A stretch of 64,000 nt of DNA from Streptomyces sp. CC208A (lineage in GTDB: Bacteria; Actinomycetota; Actinomycetes; Streptomycetales; Streptomycetaceae), in the NCBI RefSeq assembly GCF_030010625.1, contig NZ_JASCXN010000026.1:59453-123452 (forward strand), read 5' to 3'. The position numbers and the translations under genes are program-made. Positions 25,668 to 33,833 of the stretch are shown here, in pieces (within the stretch, counting starts at the first letter, position 1; each line of letters begins with the position of its first letter). Below the pieces are notes generated by a model. That model searched no databases and was not told the DNA's origin. It was given only the letters and a program-made list of their open reading frames with translations.

Positions 25668-27020
25668 TCATGCCCAGGTGATCAGTCGCTTCGGCTGTTC
25701 CAGGATCGCGGCGACGTCCGCCAGGAACTTGGAGCCGAGTTCGCCGTCGACCAGGCGGTGGTCGAAGGAGAGGGCCAGGGTGGTGACCTGACGGGGCTTC
25801 ACCTTGCCCTTGTGGACCCAGGGCTGGAGCTTGATCGCGCCGACCGCGAGGATCGCGGACTCGCCCGGGTTGAGGATCGGCGTACCGGTGTCGACGCCGA
25901 AGACGCCGACGTTGGTGATGGTGAAGGTGCCGCCCTGCATCGCCGCCGGGGTCGTCTTGCCCTCGCGGGCGGTGGCGACCAGGTCGCTCAGGGAGCGGGA
26001 CAGCTCCGGGAGGGTCTGGGCGTGCGCGTCCTTGATGTTCGGCACGATCAGGCCCCGCGGGGTGGCCGCGGCGATGCCCAGGTTCACGTAGTGCTTGAGG
26101 ACGATCTCCTGCGCCGCCTCGTCCCAGGCCGCGTTGATGTCCGGGTTGCGCTTGACCGCGACCAGGACGGCCTTGGCGATGAGGAGGAGCGGGTTGACCC
26201 GCAGGCCCGCCATGTCCTTGTCGGACTTGAGCTCCTCGACCAGCTTCATCGTGCGCGTGATGTCGAAGGTCACGAACTCGGTGACGTGCGGGGCGGTGAA
26301 GGCCGAGCCGACCATCGCCGCCGCCGTGGCCTTCCGTACGCCCTTGATGGGGATACGGGTCTCCCGGGCGCCGGCCTCGACGACCGGGGCCGGAGCCGCG
26401 ACGGGGGCGGGAGCGGCCGCGACCGGGGCGGGGGCCGGGGCCTCCACCGGAGCCGGGGCCGCCGCGCGGTGCACGTCCTCGCGGGTGATGATCCCGTCCG
26501 GGCCGGTCGGGGTGACCGTCGCCAGGTCCACGCCGAGGTCCTTGGCGAGCTTGCGCACCGGCGGCTTGGCCAGCGGCCGGTCGGCGGCCGGCGCGTGGCC
26601 GTTGAGCTGCTCCGGGACCGAGGGCGCGGAGACGGGCGCGGTCTTGCGGGCCCGGCGCTTGGTGGAGGCGGCGGCCACGCCGTAGCCGACGAGGACCGGC
26701 TGGCGGCCCTCCGGCTCGGGCTCCTCGGCCACCGGCTCCTGCACCGGGGCGGCAGCCGGGGTCTCGGCGGGGGCTTCGCCGCCCACATTCACCGAGATGA
26801 TGACCTGGCCGACGTCGACCGTGGTGCCCTCGGGGAAGACCAGCTCGTGGACGGTGCCGTCGAAGGGGATCGGCAGCTCCACGGCGGCCTTGGCCGTCTC
26901 CACCTCGCAGACGACCTGCCCGTCGGTGACGGTGTCACCGGGCTGGACGTACCACTTGAGGATCTCGGCCTCGGTCAGGCCCTCGCCCACGTCGGGCATC
27001 TTGAATTCGCGGATCGTCAT
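25668..27020 (-). CDS. bkdC1: Branched-chain 2-oxoacid dehydrogenase E2 (dihydrolipoamide acyltransferase)
   Basis: This 450-residue E2 core transfers the branched acyl group from lipoamide to CoA. Its domains are a lipoyl domain (about 1-80) with the lipoylated Lys in EVETAKAAVELP (near 44); an Ala/Pro linker; a peripheral E1/E3-binding domain (about 140-185) with KPPVRKLAKDLGVDL; a long AP-repeat linker; and the catalytic acyltransferase domain (about 225-450) with the active-site SFDHRLVDGELG at the C-terminus. It is the last gene of the A1-B1-C1 operon, 13 nt after bkdB1. No E3 gene is adjacent, so a shared lipoamide dehydrogenase must be used. The symbol follows S. coelicolor usage, from memory. 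Confidence 0.92.
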   Translation of the reverse strand: MTIREFKMPDVGEGLTEAEILKWYVQPGDTVTDGQVVCEVETAKAAVELPIPFDGTVHELVFPEGTTVDVGQVIISVNVGGEAPAETPAAAPVQEPVAEEPEPEGRQPVLVGYGVAAASTKRRARKTAPVSAPSVPEQLNGHAPAADRPLAKPPVRKLAKDLGVDLATVTPTGPDGIITREDVHRAAAPAPVEAPAPAPVAAAPAPVAAPAPVVEAGARETRIPIKGVRKATAAAMVGSAFTAPHVTEFVTFDITRTMKLVEELKSDKDMAGLRVNPLLLIAKAVLVAVKRNPDINAAWDEAAQEIVLKHYVNLGIAAATPRGLIVPNIKDAHAQTLPELSRSLSDLVATAREGKTTPAAMQGGTFTITNVGVFGVDTGTPILNPGESAILAVGAIKLQPWVHKGKVKPRQVTTLALSFDHRLVDGELGSKFLADVAAILEQPKRLITWA

Positions 27021-27033
27021 GGCGGTGCTCTCC

Positions 27034-28014
27034 TCAGTACGCCAGCGAGCGGTCGACGGCGTCGAGCACGCGGTCCAGGCCCGGCAGGTACTCCTCCTCC
27101 AGGCGCGCCGGCGGGTACGGCGCGTGGTAGCCGCCGACCCGCAGGACGGGGGCCTCCAGGTGGTAGAAGCAGCGCTCGGTGATCCGGGCGGCGATCTCCG
27201 CGCCGGAGCCGAAGAACACCGGCGCCTCGTGGACGACGACCAGGCGGCGGGTCTTCTCGACCGAGGCCTGGAGGGTGTCGAAGTCGATCGGGGAGATCGA
27301 GCGCAGGTCCACGACCTCGACCGACTTGCCCTCCTCGGCGGCGGCCGCGGCGGCCTCCAGGCAGGTCTTCACCATCGGGCCGTAGGCGGCGAGGGTGAGG
27401 TCCGTGCCCTCGCGGGCGACCCGGGCCTTGTGGAGCTCGCCGGGGATGGCGTCGACGTCGACCTCGCCCTTGTCCCAGTAGCGGCGCTTGGGCTCGAAGA
27501 AGATGACCGGGTCGTCGCTCTGGATGGCCTGCTGGAGCATCCAGTAGGCGTCGGAGGAGTTCGCAGGGGTGACCACCTTGAGGCCCGCGACGTGCGCGAA
27601 GAGCGACTCGGGGGACTCGGAGTGGTGCTCGACGGCGCCGATGCCGCCGCCGTACGGGATGCGGATGACGACCGGCATCTTCACGGTGCCGAGCGAGCGG
27701 GCCCGCATCTTCGCCAGCTGGGTGACGATCTGGTCGTACGCCGGGAAGACGAAGCCGTCGAACTGGATCTCCACGACCGGGCGGTAGCCGCGCAGGGCGA
27801 GGCCGATCGCGGTGCCGACGATGCCGGACTCGGCGAGCGGGGTGTCGACGACCCGGTCCTCGCCGAAGTCCTTCTGGAGGCCGTCGGTGATGCGGAAGAC
27901 GCCGCCGAGCTTGCCGACGTCCAGGCCCATGACGACGACCTTGGGGTCGGTCTCCAGGGCCTTGCGCAGCGACTCGTTGAGCGCCTTGGCCAGGGGAAGC
28001 TTCTGAACAGCCAT
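27034..28014 (-). CDS. bkdB1: Branched-chain 2-oxoacid dehydrogenase E1 beta subunit
   Basis: The 326-residue transketolase-like beta subunit contains FRITDGLQKDFGEDRVVDTPLAES (about 40-65), RIPYGGGIGAVEHHSESPE (about 128-147; His involved in thiamine-pyrophosphate chemistry) and the C-terminal transketolase domain with VEVVDLRSISPID. ATG at 28014 is 2 nt after the bkdA1 stop (TAATCATG), so translation is coupled. The open frame extends far upstream only because of overlap with bkdA1. With E1alpha it decarboxylates 2-oxoisovalerate and related acids, giving starter units for branched fatty acids and polyketides. Confidence 0.94.
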   Translation of the reverse strand: MAVQKLPLAKALNESLRKALETDPKVVVMGLDVGKLGGVFRITDGLQKDFGEDRVVDTPLAESGIVGTAIGLALRGYRPVVEIQFDGFVFPAYDQIVTQLAKMRARSLGTVKMPVVIRIPYGGGIGAVEHHSESPESLFAHVAGLKVVTPANSSDAYWMLQQAIQSDDPVIFFEPKRRYWDKGEVDVDAIPGELHKARVAREGTDLTLAAYGPMVKTCLEAAAAAAEEGKSVEVVDLRSISPIDFDTLQASVEKTRRLVVVHEAPVFFGSGAEIAARITERCFYHLEAPVLRVGGYHAPYPPARLEEEYLPGLDRVLDAVDRSLAY

Positions 28015-28016
28015 GA

Positions 28017-29201
28017 TTACTCGGCCTCTCCGCCCTCGAAGGACGCCTGGTAGGCGGCGAACTGGGCGCGCTCCTCGTCGACGAGCGCGTGCCCGTCCGC
28101 GTACGTGTGGTCGAACATCGCCATGTGGTCGGGGACGGGCATGGCGCGGACGACCTCGCGGACGTGCTTGCCGAGCGCCTCGCTCTCGGCCTCCAGCTCC
28201 TCGAAGAAGGCCGCGTCGGCGTGGCCCTCGTTCTCCAGGTACGCCTTCAGGCGCAGGATCGGGTCCTTGGCCTCCCACGCCTCGCGCTCCGCGTCGCGGC
28301 GGTAGCGGGTCGGGTCGTCGGAGGTGGTGTGGGCGGCCATCCGGTAGGTGAAGGCCTCGATCAGCGTCGGGCCCTCGCCGCGGCGGGCGCGCTCCAGGGC
28401 GTCCCGGGTCACGGCCAGGCACGCGAGGACGTCGTTGCCGTCGACGCGGACGCCGGGGAAGCCGAAGCCGCGGGCGCGCTGGTAGAGCGGGACGCGGGTC
28501 TGCTTCTCGGTGGGCTCGGAGATCGCCCACTGGTTGTTCTGGCAGAAGAACACGACCGGGGCGTTGTAGACCGAGGAGAAGACGAACGACTCGTTGACGT
28601 CGCCCTGGCTGGAGGCGCCGTCGCCGAAGTAGGCGAGCACGGCCGAGTCCGCGCCGTCCTTGGCGATGCCCATGGCGTAGCCGGTGGCGTGCAGGGTCTG
28701 CGAGCCGAGGACGATCGTGTACAGGTGGAAGTTGTTGCTGTTGGGGTCCCAGCCGCCGTTGTTCACGCCCCGGAACATGCCGAGCAGGTTCGTCGGGTCC
28801 ACGCCGCGGCACCAGGCCACGCCGTGTTCGCGGTAGGTCGGGAAGACGTAGTCGTCGTCCCGCAGCGCCCGTCCTGAGCCGATCTGCGCGGCCTCCTGGC
28901 CGAGCAGCGAGGCCCACAGGCCCAGCTCGCCCTGGCGCTGCAGGGCGGTCGCCTCGGCGTCGAAGCGGCGGGTGAGGACCATGTCGCGGTAGAGACCGCG
29001 CAGCTCCTCGGCGCTCAGGTCGATGTCGTAGTCGGGGTGCTGGACGCGTTCGCCCTCGGGCGTCAGCAGCTGAACGAGCTCGGGCTCCCCGGCCGGGGCG
29101 GCCTGGGCGGCCTTCTTTGCGCCGGTGCTGGCGCCGGTGGTGCGCTTGGCGCCGCTGCTGCGTCGCGTCGTCTTGCGCGCGGCAGTGCTCTCCACGGTCA
29201 C
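28017..29201 (-). CDS. bkdA1: Branched-chain 2-oxoacid dehydrogenase E1 alpha subunit
   Basis: The 394-residue TPP-dependent alpha subunit shows FPTYREHGVAWCRG (about 120-135), the TPP/Mg motif GDGASSQGDVNESFVFSSVYN (about 205-225) ending in QNNQWAIS, and the phosphorylation-loop-like YRMAAHTTSDDPTRYR. It has an unusual Lys/Thr/Ala-rich N-terminal tail (residues ~5-40: TTRRSSGAKRTTGASTGAKK), absent from the second copy at 48750. Start GTG at 29201 with GGAGGAG 6-7 nt upstream. First gene of the operon. Confidence 0.94.
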   Translation of the reverse strand: MTVESTAARKTTRRSSGAKRTTGASTGAKKAAQAAPAGEPELVQLLTPEGERVQHPDYDIDLSAEELRGLYRDMVLTRRFDAEATALQRQGELGLWASLLGQEAAQIGSGRALRDDDYVFPTYREHGVAWCRGVDPTNLLGMFRGVNNGGWDPNSNNFHLYTIVLGSQTLHATGYAMGIAKDGADSAVLAYFGDGASSQGDVNESFVFSSVYNAPVVFFCQNNQWAISEPTEKQTRVPLYQRARGFGFPGVRVDGNDVLACLAVTRDALERARRGEGPTLIEAFTYRMAAHTTSDDPTRYRRDAEREAWEAKDPILRLKAYLENEGHADAAFFEELEAESEALGKHVREVVRAMPVPDHMAMFDHTYADGHALVDEERAQFAAYQASFEGGEAE

Positions 29202-29542
29202 GTGCGTGCTCCTCCGTCGGTCCGGCCCCCGGGTTCGCCGGGAAGGCCAGTGCGGCTCTCCGCCTTATCCGTACCCTGCGCACGGGGTGGGTGCGACGCG
29301 GCCGGGGTCGGGCGTGACAGGTGTCCCGGCGAGCGCCGTCATAGGCACGTTACCCAGTGTGCGGCATTCCCGCGAAACCCCACTTGACCTGCAATTTTGC
29401 TTGGATTTCCAAGTAAATCGAGAAAAGCGGGAACTCGCCCTGGTCAGGGCGTGGGCAGCGGCCCGACACCGTCGTCGGAACATCCGGAACCGTAACCTGC
29501 GCACCCCGGGCACCGGAAGAGCCAATATGTGAGACTGCCCGT
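29202..29542. promoter_or_regulatory. Divergent control region bkdA1 / response regulator
   Basis: The 341-bp gap contains no gene. Its centre (29384-29430) is strikingly AT-rich for this genome and includes TTGACC at 29384-29389, and the dyad CTTGGA-TT-TCCAAG at 29400-29413 followed by AAGTAAAT. This is probably the promoter and operator region of the bkd operon, possibly bound by an Lrp/BkdR-type protein. The ACCGA-N4-TCGGT box seen near bkdA2 is not present here. Confidence 0.6.
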
Positions 29543-30202
29543 GTGCGCGAAGAAGGAAAAATCCGGGTATTCCTGCTGGACGATCACGAAGTGGTCCGGC
29601 GCGGCGTCCGCGAGTTGCTTTCCGTCGAGGACGACATCGAGGTCGTCGGCGAGGCCGGAACCGCCGAAGACGCCCTGGTCAGGATCCCCGCCACCCGTCC
29701 GGACGTGGCGGTGCTCGACGTCCGGCTGCCCGACGGCAGCGGGGTCGAGGTCTGTCGCGAGGTCCGCTCCCAGGACGAGTCGGTCAAGTGCCTGATGCTC
29801 ACCTCGTACGCGGACGACGAGGCGCTGTTCGACGCGATCATGGCCGGGGCCTCGGGGTACGTCCTCAAGGCCATCCGGGGCAACGAGCTCCTGAACGCGG
29901 TCCGGGACGTGGCGGCCGGCCGGTCGCTGCTCGACCCGGTGGCGACGGCGCGGGTCCTGGAGCGGCTGCGGGACGGCACCACCCCGAAGGGTGACGACCG
30001 GCTCGCCCACCTCACCGAGCAGGAGCGCAGGATCCTCGACCTGATCGGCGAGGGGCTGACCAACCGGGCCATCGGCGAGCGTCTCCATCTCGCGGAGAAG
30101 ACCATCAAGAACTACGTCTCCAGCCTGCTGTCCAAGCTCGGCATGGAGCGCCGCTCGCAGGCCGCCGCGTACGTGGCGCGGTTGCAGGCCGAGCGGCACT
30201 GA
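29543..30202 (+). CDS. NarL/LuxR-family response regulator (DevR-like)
   Basis: The 219-residue protein has a receiver domain (about 7-125) with acidic pair DD (in VFLLDDHEVV), phospho-Asp in VAVLDVRLPDGSG (near 57), Thr in MLTSYADD and Lys in GYVLKAI. A C-terminal LuxR HTH follows (about 150-215: LTEQERRILDLIGEGLTNRAIGERL, then KTIKNYVSSLLSKLG). No histidine kinase is adjacent, so its partner is elsewhere. The GTG at 29543 is used. The order, divergent from bkdA1, is one I recall from other Streptomyces. Confidence 0.93.
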   Translation: MREEGKIRVFLLDDHEVVRRGVRELLSVEDDIEVVGEAGTAEDALVRIPATRPDVAVLDVRLPDGSGVEVCREVRSQDESVKCLMLTSYADDEALFDAIMAGASGYVLKAIRGNELLNAVRDVAAGRSLLDPVATARVLERLRDGTTPKGDDRLAHLTEQERRILDLIGEGLTNRAIGERLHLAEKTIKNYVSSLLSKLGMERRSQAAAYVARLQAERH

Positions 30203-30335
30203 GCGGGGCCCGCGCCGGGGTTCTCACCCGGAGGGAGCAGTCCGGGTGCCCCGGCCGGGATTCAGGACCTACGTCCCGTCGGTACGGGGCCGGCGCCCCT
30301 TTTCCGGCGGGGTGCCGGTGGCGGACGGTGGAGCC

Positions 30336-30767
30336 ATGTCCTCCGAGGAGAGCCGCGCCATCGAACTGCTCGGCCGCGTGGCGTACGGCCGGGTCGCCAC
30401 GAGCATGCGGGCGATGCCCTTCGTCGTGCCCGCCCGGCACATCGTGTCCGGCGGCGGCGTCCTGATCCGCCTGCACGAGGGGCTCGGCCACCACCAGGCG
30501 TGCAGTGGCAGCGTCGTCGCCTACGGGGCGGACGACTTCGGGTCCGGGAGCGGCTCGCCGTGGTCCGTGCAGTTCACCGGCACCGCCGGGCTCGTCGAGC
30601 CGACCGCGGCGGAGCTCGCCGCCTTCGGCCCGGAACCGGCGCGCGTGGACGGCGAGCCCTTCGTCCCCGTCTTCCTGCGCATCGAACCCCAGTTCGTCAC
30701 CGTGCACCGGCTCACCTACGCCTCCTCGGCCGATTCCGCACCGCCCCGCCTCCACCACGCAGCGTGA
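30336..30767 (+). CDS. Pyridoxamine 5'-phosphate oxidase-like (split-barrel) protein
   Basis: The 143-residue split-barrel flavin-binding-type protein begins MSSEESRAIELLGRVAYGRVATS. It is typical of the actinobacterial PPOX/F420 small family, with conserved LLGRVAYGRVATS, FVVPARHIV and a C-terminal FLRIEPQFVTVHRLTY strand. It lacks the PLP-oxidase catalytic set, so it probably binds FMN or F420, or has a nitroreductase/antibiotic-response role. ATG at 30336 with GGTGGAG upstream. The phosphotransferase gene follows 15 nt later, so they may form an operon. Confidence 0.82.
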   Translation: MSSEESRAIELLGRVAYGRVATSMRAMPFVVPARHIVSGGGVLIRLHEGLGHHQACSGSVVAYGADDFGSGSGSPWSVQFTGTAGLVEPTAAELAAFGPEPARVDGEPFVPVFLRIEPQFVTVHRLTYASSADSAPPRLHHAA

Positions 30768-30782
30768 TCTAACATCTGCGGG

Positions 30783-31811
30783 GTGCCGCGCTCATATGAC
30801 CGCTCTGTCGACCACTCCGCTCCTCCGGTCGGCGCCCTGCTGCGCCGCCACCCGCACGCCGGTGAGCCCCTGTCCTGCGTCCCCGTCACCGAGGGCCTGC
30901 TCAACCGCGGCTACCGGCTCTCCACCACCCGCGGCCACTACTTCCTCAAGCAACACCTCGACGCCCCCACCGCCGACCGGGCCACCATCACCCGCCAGCA
31001 CCGCGCCACCCAGCGGCTGCACGCCCTCGGCCTGCCGGTGGCCCCGCCGCTGCCCGACAGCCGCGGCCGCACGGTCGCCGTCATCGGCGGCCGCTGCTAC
31101 GCCCTGCACCCCTGGATCGAGGGCCGGCACCGCGACGGCGCCCAGCTGTCCACCGGCGGCTCCCGCCGCCTCGGCGCCCTTCTCGGCCGCGTCCACACCT
31201 GCCTGGACCGGATCATGGAACCCCCGCCGCCCGGCGAGCGGCACGACAGCGCCCGCCCCGAGGACACCTTCGCGGACATCGCCGAACTGCTCCGCCTCGC
31301 CCGCGCCCACCGCCCCCACAGCGGCTTCGACGCCCTCGCCGAGCACCGGCTGCGGGAACGGCGCCGGCTGATCGCCCAGCACGCCCACCGCCGCCCTCCG
31401 ACGCCCGCCACGGCCGGCTGGGTGCACGGCGACTTCCACCCCCTGAACCTGCTCTACCGGGGCGCCGAACCGGCCGCGATCGTCGACTGGGACCGCCTCG
31501 GCGTCCGCCCCCGGGCCGAGGAGGCCGTCCGGGCCGCCGCGATCTTCTTCGTACGGCCGGGGGGCGAGCTGGCCCTGGAGAAAGTACGGGCCTACGCGCG
31601 CGCGTACCGGCGGGCCACCGGCGCCGACGGCGCGGAACTGGCCGCGGCGGTGCACCGCGTGTGGTGGGAGCGGCTGAACGACTTCTGGACGCTGCGCTGG
31701 CGCTACCAGCTGAACGACCGCAGGGCCGACCCGCAGTTCCCCGCGATGTCGGCCCTGGCCGTGTGGTGGACCCGGGAGTACGACGCCGTCCGCGACGCCT
31801 TCTGCGCCTGA
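30783..31811 (+). CDS. Aminoglycoside phosphotransferase-family kinase
   Basis: The 342-residue kinase-like fold protein has an N-lobe ending near FLKQHLD, the catalytic loop VHGDFHPLNLLY (Asp near 218) and the Mg-binding IVDWDRLG (near 240). The Arg-rich C-terminus WERLNDFWTLRWRYQLNDRRA is unusual. Targets are unknown; the family ranges from antibiotic to choline or homoserine kinases. GTG at 30783. It is convergent with the kinase gene at 31845 with only 33 nt between. Confidence 0.88.
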   Translation: MPRSYDRSVDHSAPPVGALLRRHPHAGEPLSCVPVTEGLLNRGYRLSTTRGHYFLKQHLDAPTADRATITRQHRATQRLHALGLPVAPPLPDSRGRTVAVIGGRCYALHPWIEGRHRDGAQLSTGGSRRLGALLGRVHTCLDRIMEPPPPGERHDSARPEDTFADIAELLRLARAHRPHSGFDALAEHRLRERRRLIAQHAHRRPPTPATAGWVHGDFHPLNLLYRGAEPAAIVDWDRLGVRPRAEEAVRAAAIFFVRPGGELALEKVRAYARAYRRATGADGAELAAAVHRVWWERLNDFWTLRWRYQLNDRRADPQFPAMSALAVWWTREYDAVRDAFCA

Positions 31812-31844
31812 CGGCCGCCTGACGGGCCGCCCGGTGGGGCCGGC

Positions 31845-33533
31845 CTAGCCGGCCGTGGCGCCGGTGTCCCCGGTGTCGCCGCCGCCGGGCGGCGGCGTGT
31901 TCGGGTCGCCGTTGCTGCCGCCGGTCGTGTCGGTCTGGCCGCCGCTGTCGCCGCCGTCCGTGGGCTGGGTCGTCGGCTCCGTGGTGGGTTCCTCGGTGCG
32001 CGTCGGCTCGCCGGTCTCCGTCGGTTCCGTGGTGGGTTCCTCGGTGTGCGTCGGCTCGGTGGTGGGCGGCGCCGTCGTCGGCGGGGCCGTCGTCGTGTTG
32101 GTCGGCGGGGTCCACGGCCGGTGGGTGCGGCCTCCGTCGCCGCCGCCGGTCGTGTCGCTCGGCCACTCCTGGGACGGCTCCTCCGACGGCTCCTCGGACG
32201 GGGCGGGCTCCTCCGAGGCCGTCGACGGCGAGTTCGACACCGTCGTCGGCGTCGTGACGGGGGTCTTCGCGTTCCCGTCACCCGACATCTTCACCGCGTA
32301 GACGATGCCGGCGACGACCGCGACCAGCGCCAGCGCCGCGAACAGCACCATCCTGGCGCGCTTGCCCCGGCCGTCGTCCTGACCGCCGGGGCCGCCCTGG
32401 CCGTAGCCCCCGGTGCCGCCCGTGCCGTCGTCGTAGCCGCCGTAGCCGCCCCCGTACGGGGTGTAGGCGCCGTCCTCCGGATTGGGCGGCGGCAGGATCG
32501 GGCGCTGGGCGGTCTCGCCGTGCGGCGGGTGGCCCATGGGCGTCGTCGCCGTCATGCCGTGGACGGGGGTGTGCCCGCCGTCGTGCACGGTCACCGGGCC
32601 GGTGCCCCAGGTGCCGGTGTGCCCGCCCTGCTGCTGGAGCATCTCCAGGCTGTACTGGATGAGCCCGCGCATCTCCTCGGCGCTCTGGAACCGGTCGTCC
32701 GGCTCCTTCGCCAGCGAGCGCATCACCAGGCCGTCGAGCTCCGGCGGCGTCGAACCGCGGACCTCGGACGGCGGGACCGGCGTGTCCTGGACGTGCTGGT
32801 AGACCACCGACAGCGGCGTCTCACCGGTGAACGGGGGCCGCAGCGCGAGCAGCTCGTAGAGCAGGCAGCCCGTCGCGTACAGGTCGGAGCGGTGGTCGAC
32901 GGCCTTGCCGAGCGCCTGCTCCGGGGAAAGATACTGCGGCGTGCCCATGACCATGCCGGTCTGCGTCATCGTCGCCTGCGCCCCGTGCAGCGCGCGGGCG
33001 ATGCCGAAGTCCATGACCTTGACGGCGCCGGAATCGGTGATGATCACGTTGGCCGGCTTGATGTCGCGGTGCACGATGCCGTGCTGGTGCGAGTACGCCA
33101 GCGCCTCCAGGACCCCGGAGACGATCACGAGCGCCTGCTCGGGCCCCGGCGCCTCCGCGCTGACCAGCAGGTCACGGATGGTGCGGCCCTCGACGAGCTC
33201 CATCACGATGTACGGCACCGGGCGGCCGTCCACCACGTCCTCGCCCGAGTCGTACACCGCCACGATCGCGTGGTGGTTGAGCCCGGCGACCGACTGCGCC
33301 TCGCGCGTGAACCGGGCCTTGGAGACCGGGTCCTCGGCGAGATCGGAGCGCAGCAGCTTCACCGCGACCGTACGGCCCAGACGCACGTCCTCGGCGGCGA
33401 AGACCTCGGCCATGCCGCCGCGTCCCAGACGGTGCGTCAGGCGGTACCGGCCGTCGCCGACGACGCGGCCGACTCCCCACGATTCCCCGGCAGCGCCCGG
33501 CACACCGCCACCTGCCTCGGATCCGGGTTCCAT
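31845..33533 (-). CDS. Membrane Ser/Thr protein kinase with Pro/Thr-rich exterior
   Basis: The 562-residue protein has a Hanks-type kinase domain (about 25-290) with GRGGMAEVF (P-loop), VKLL (Lys), catalytic HRDIKPANV, DFGIARAL and GTPQYLSPEQA. A cytoplasmic Gly/Tyr-rich juxtamembrane segment follows (about 340-400, GGYGGYDDGTGGTGGYGQGG), then a transmembrane helix (MVLFAALALVAVVAGIVYAV, about 401-420). The extracellular stalk is Thr/Pro/Glu-rich (TEEPTTEPT-type repeats) and has no PASTA repeats. It is divergent from the PASTA kinase; the two may be an autophosphorylating pair. Confidence 0.93.
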   Translation of the reverse strand: MEPGSEAGGGVPGAAGESWGVGRVVGDGRYRLTHRLGRGGMAEVFAAEDVRLGRTVAVKLLRSDLAEDPVSKARFTREAQSVAGLNHHAIVAVYDSGEDVVDGRPVPYIVMELVEGRTIRDLLVSAEAPGPEQALVIVSGVLEALAYSHQHGIVHRDIKPANVIITDSGAVKVMDFGIARALHGAQATMTQTGMVMGTPQYLSPEQALGKAVDHRSDLYATGCLLYELLALRPPFTGETPLSVVYQHVQDTPVPPSEVRGSTPPELDGLVMRSLAKEPDDRFQSAEEMRGLIQYSLEMLQQQGGHTGTWGTGPVTVHDGGHTPVHGMTATTPMGHPPHGETAQRPILPPPNPEDGAYTPYGGGYGGYDDGTGGTGGYGQGGPGGQDDGRGKRARMVLFAALALVAVVAGIVYAVKMSGDGNAKTPVTTPTTVSNSPSTASEEPAPSEEPSEEPSQEWPSDTTGGGDGGRTHRPWTPPTNTTTAPPTTAPPTTEPTHTEEPTTEPTETGEPTRTEEPTTEPTTQPTDGGDSGGQTDTTGGSNGDPNTPPPGGGDTGDTGATAG

Positions 33534-33833
33534 GAGTCCTCGCCGTCGTCTGTCCGTGCCACGTGTCCAGTCGTCACGCTACAGGCTCCGCACGACATCC
33601 CGGTGCGCGATGGCCGGCCGTCCGTCCCTTCCCGTGTACGCCTGTGCAAATTCCGTGAGTTTCGCCCGACGTCCGCGTGACACCGGCGGCGCGAAGGGTC
33701 GCGGAGGGTCACGGAACGGGCACGCGGCTTGACGTGTCAGGGGCCTCGGGCAGACTTGGCGCAGAATCGGCCGGACATCGAGGCCTGGCGGAGACGACGG
33801 ACCGACGCCGCGGGGCGCAGGGGGACAGCACAC
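33534..33833. promoter_or_regulatory. Divergent promoter region of two Ser/Thr kinases
   Basis: This 300-bp gap holds no gene. A candidate promoter for the plus-strand kinase is TTGACG (33729-33734) with CAGACT (33751-33756), spacer 16, about 75 nt before the ATG. An AT-rich patch near 33640-33665 may serve the minus-strand kinase; no operator repeat was seen. Confidence 0.45.
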
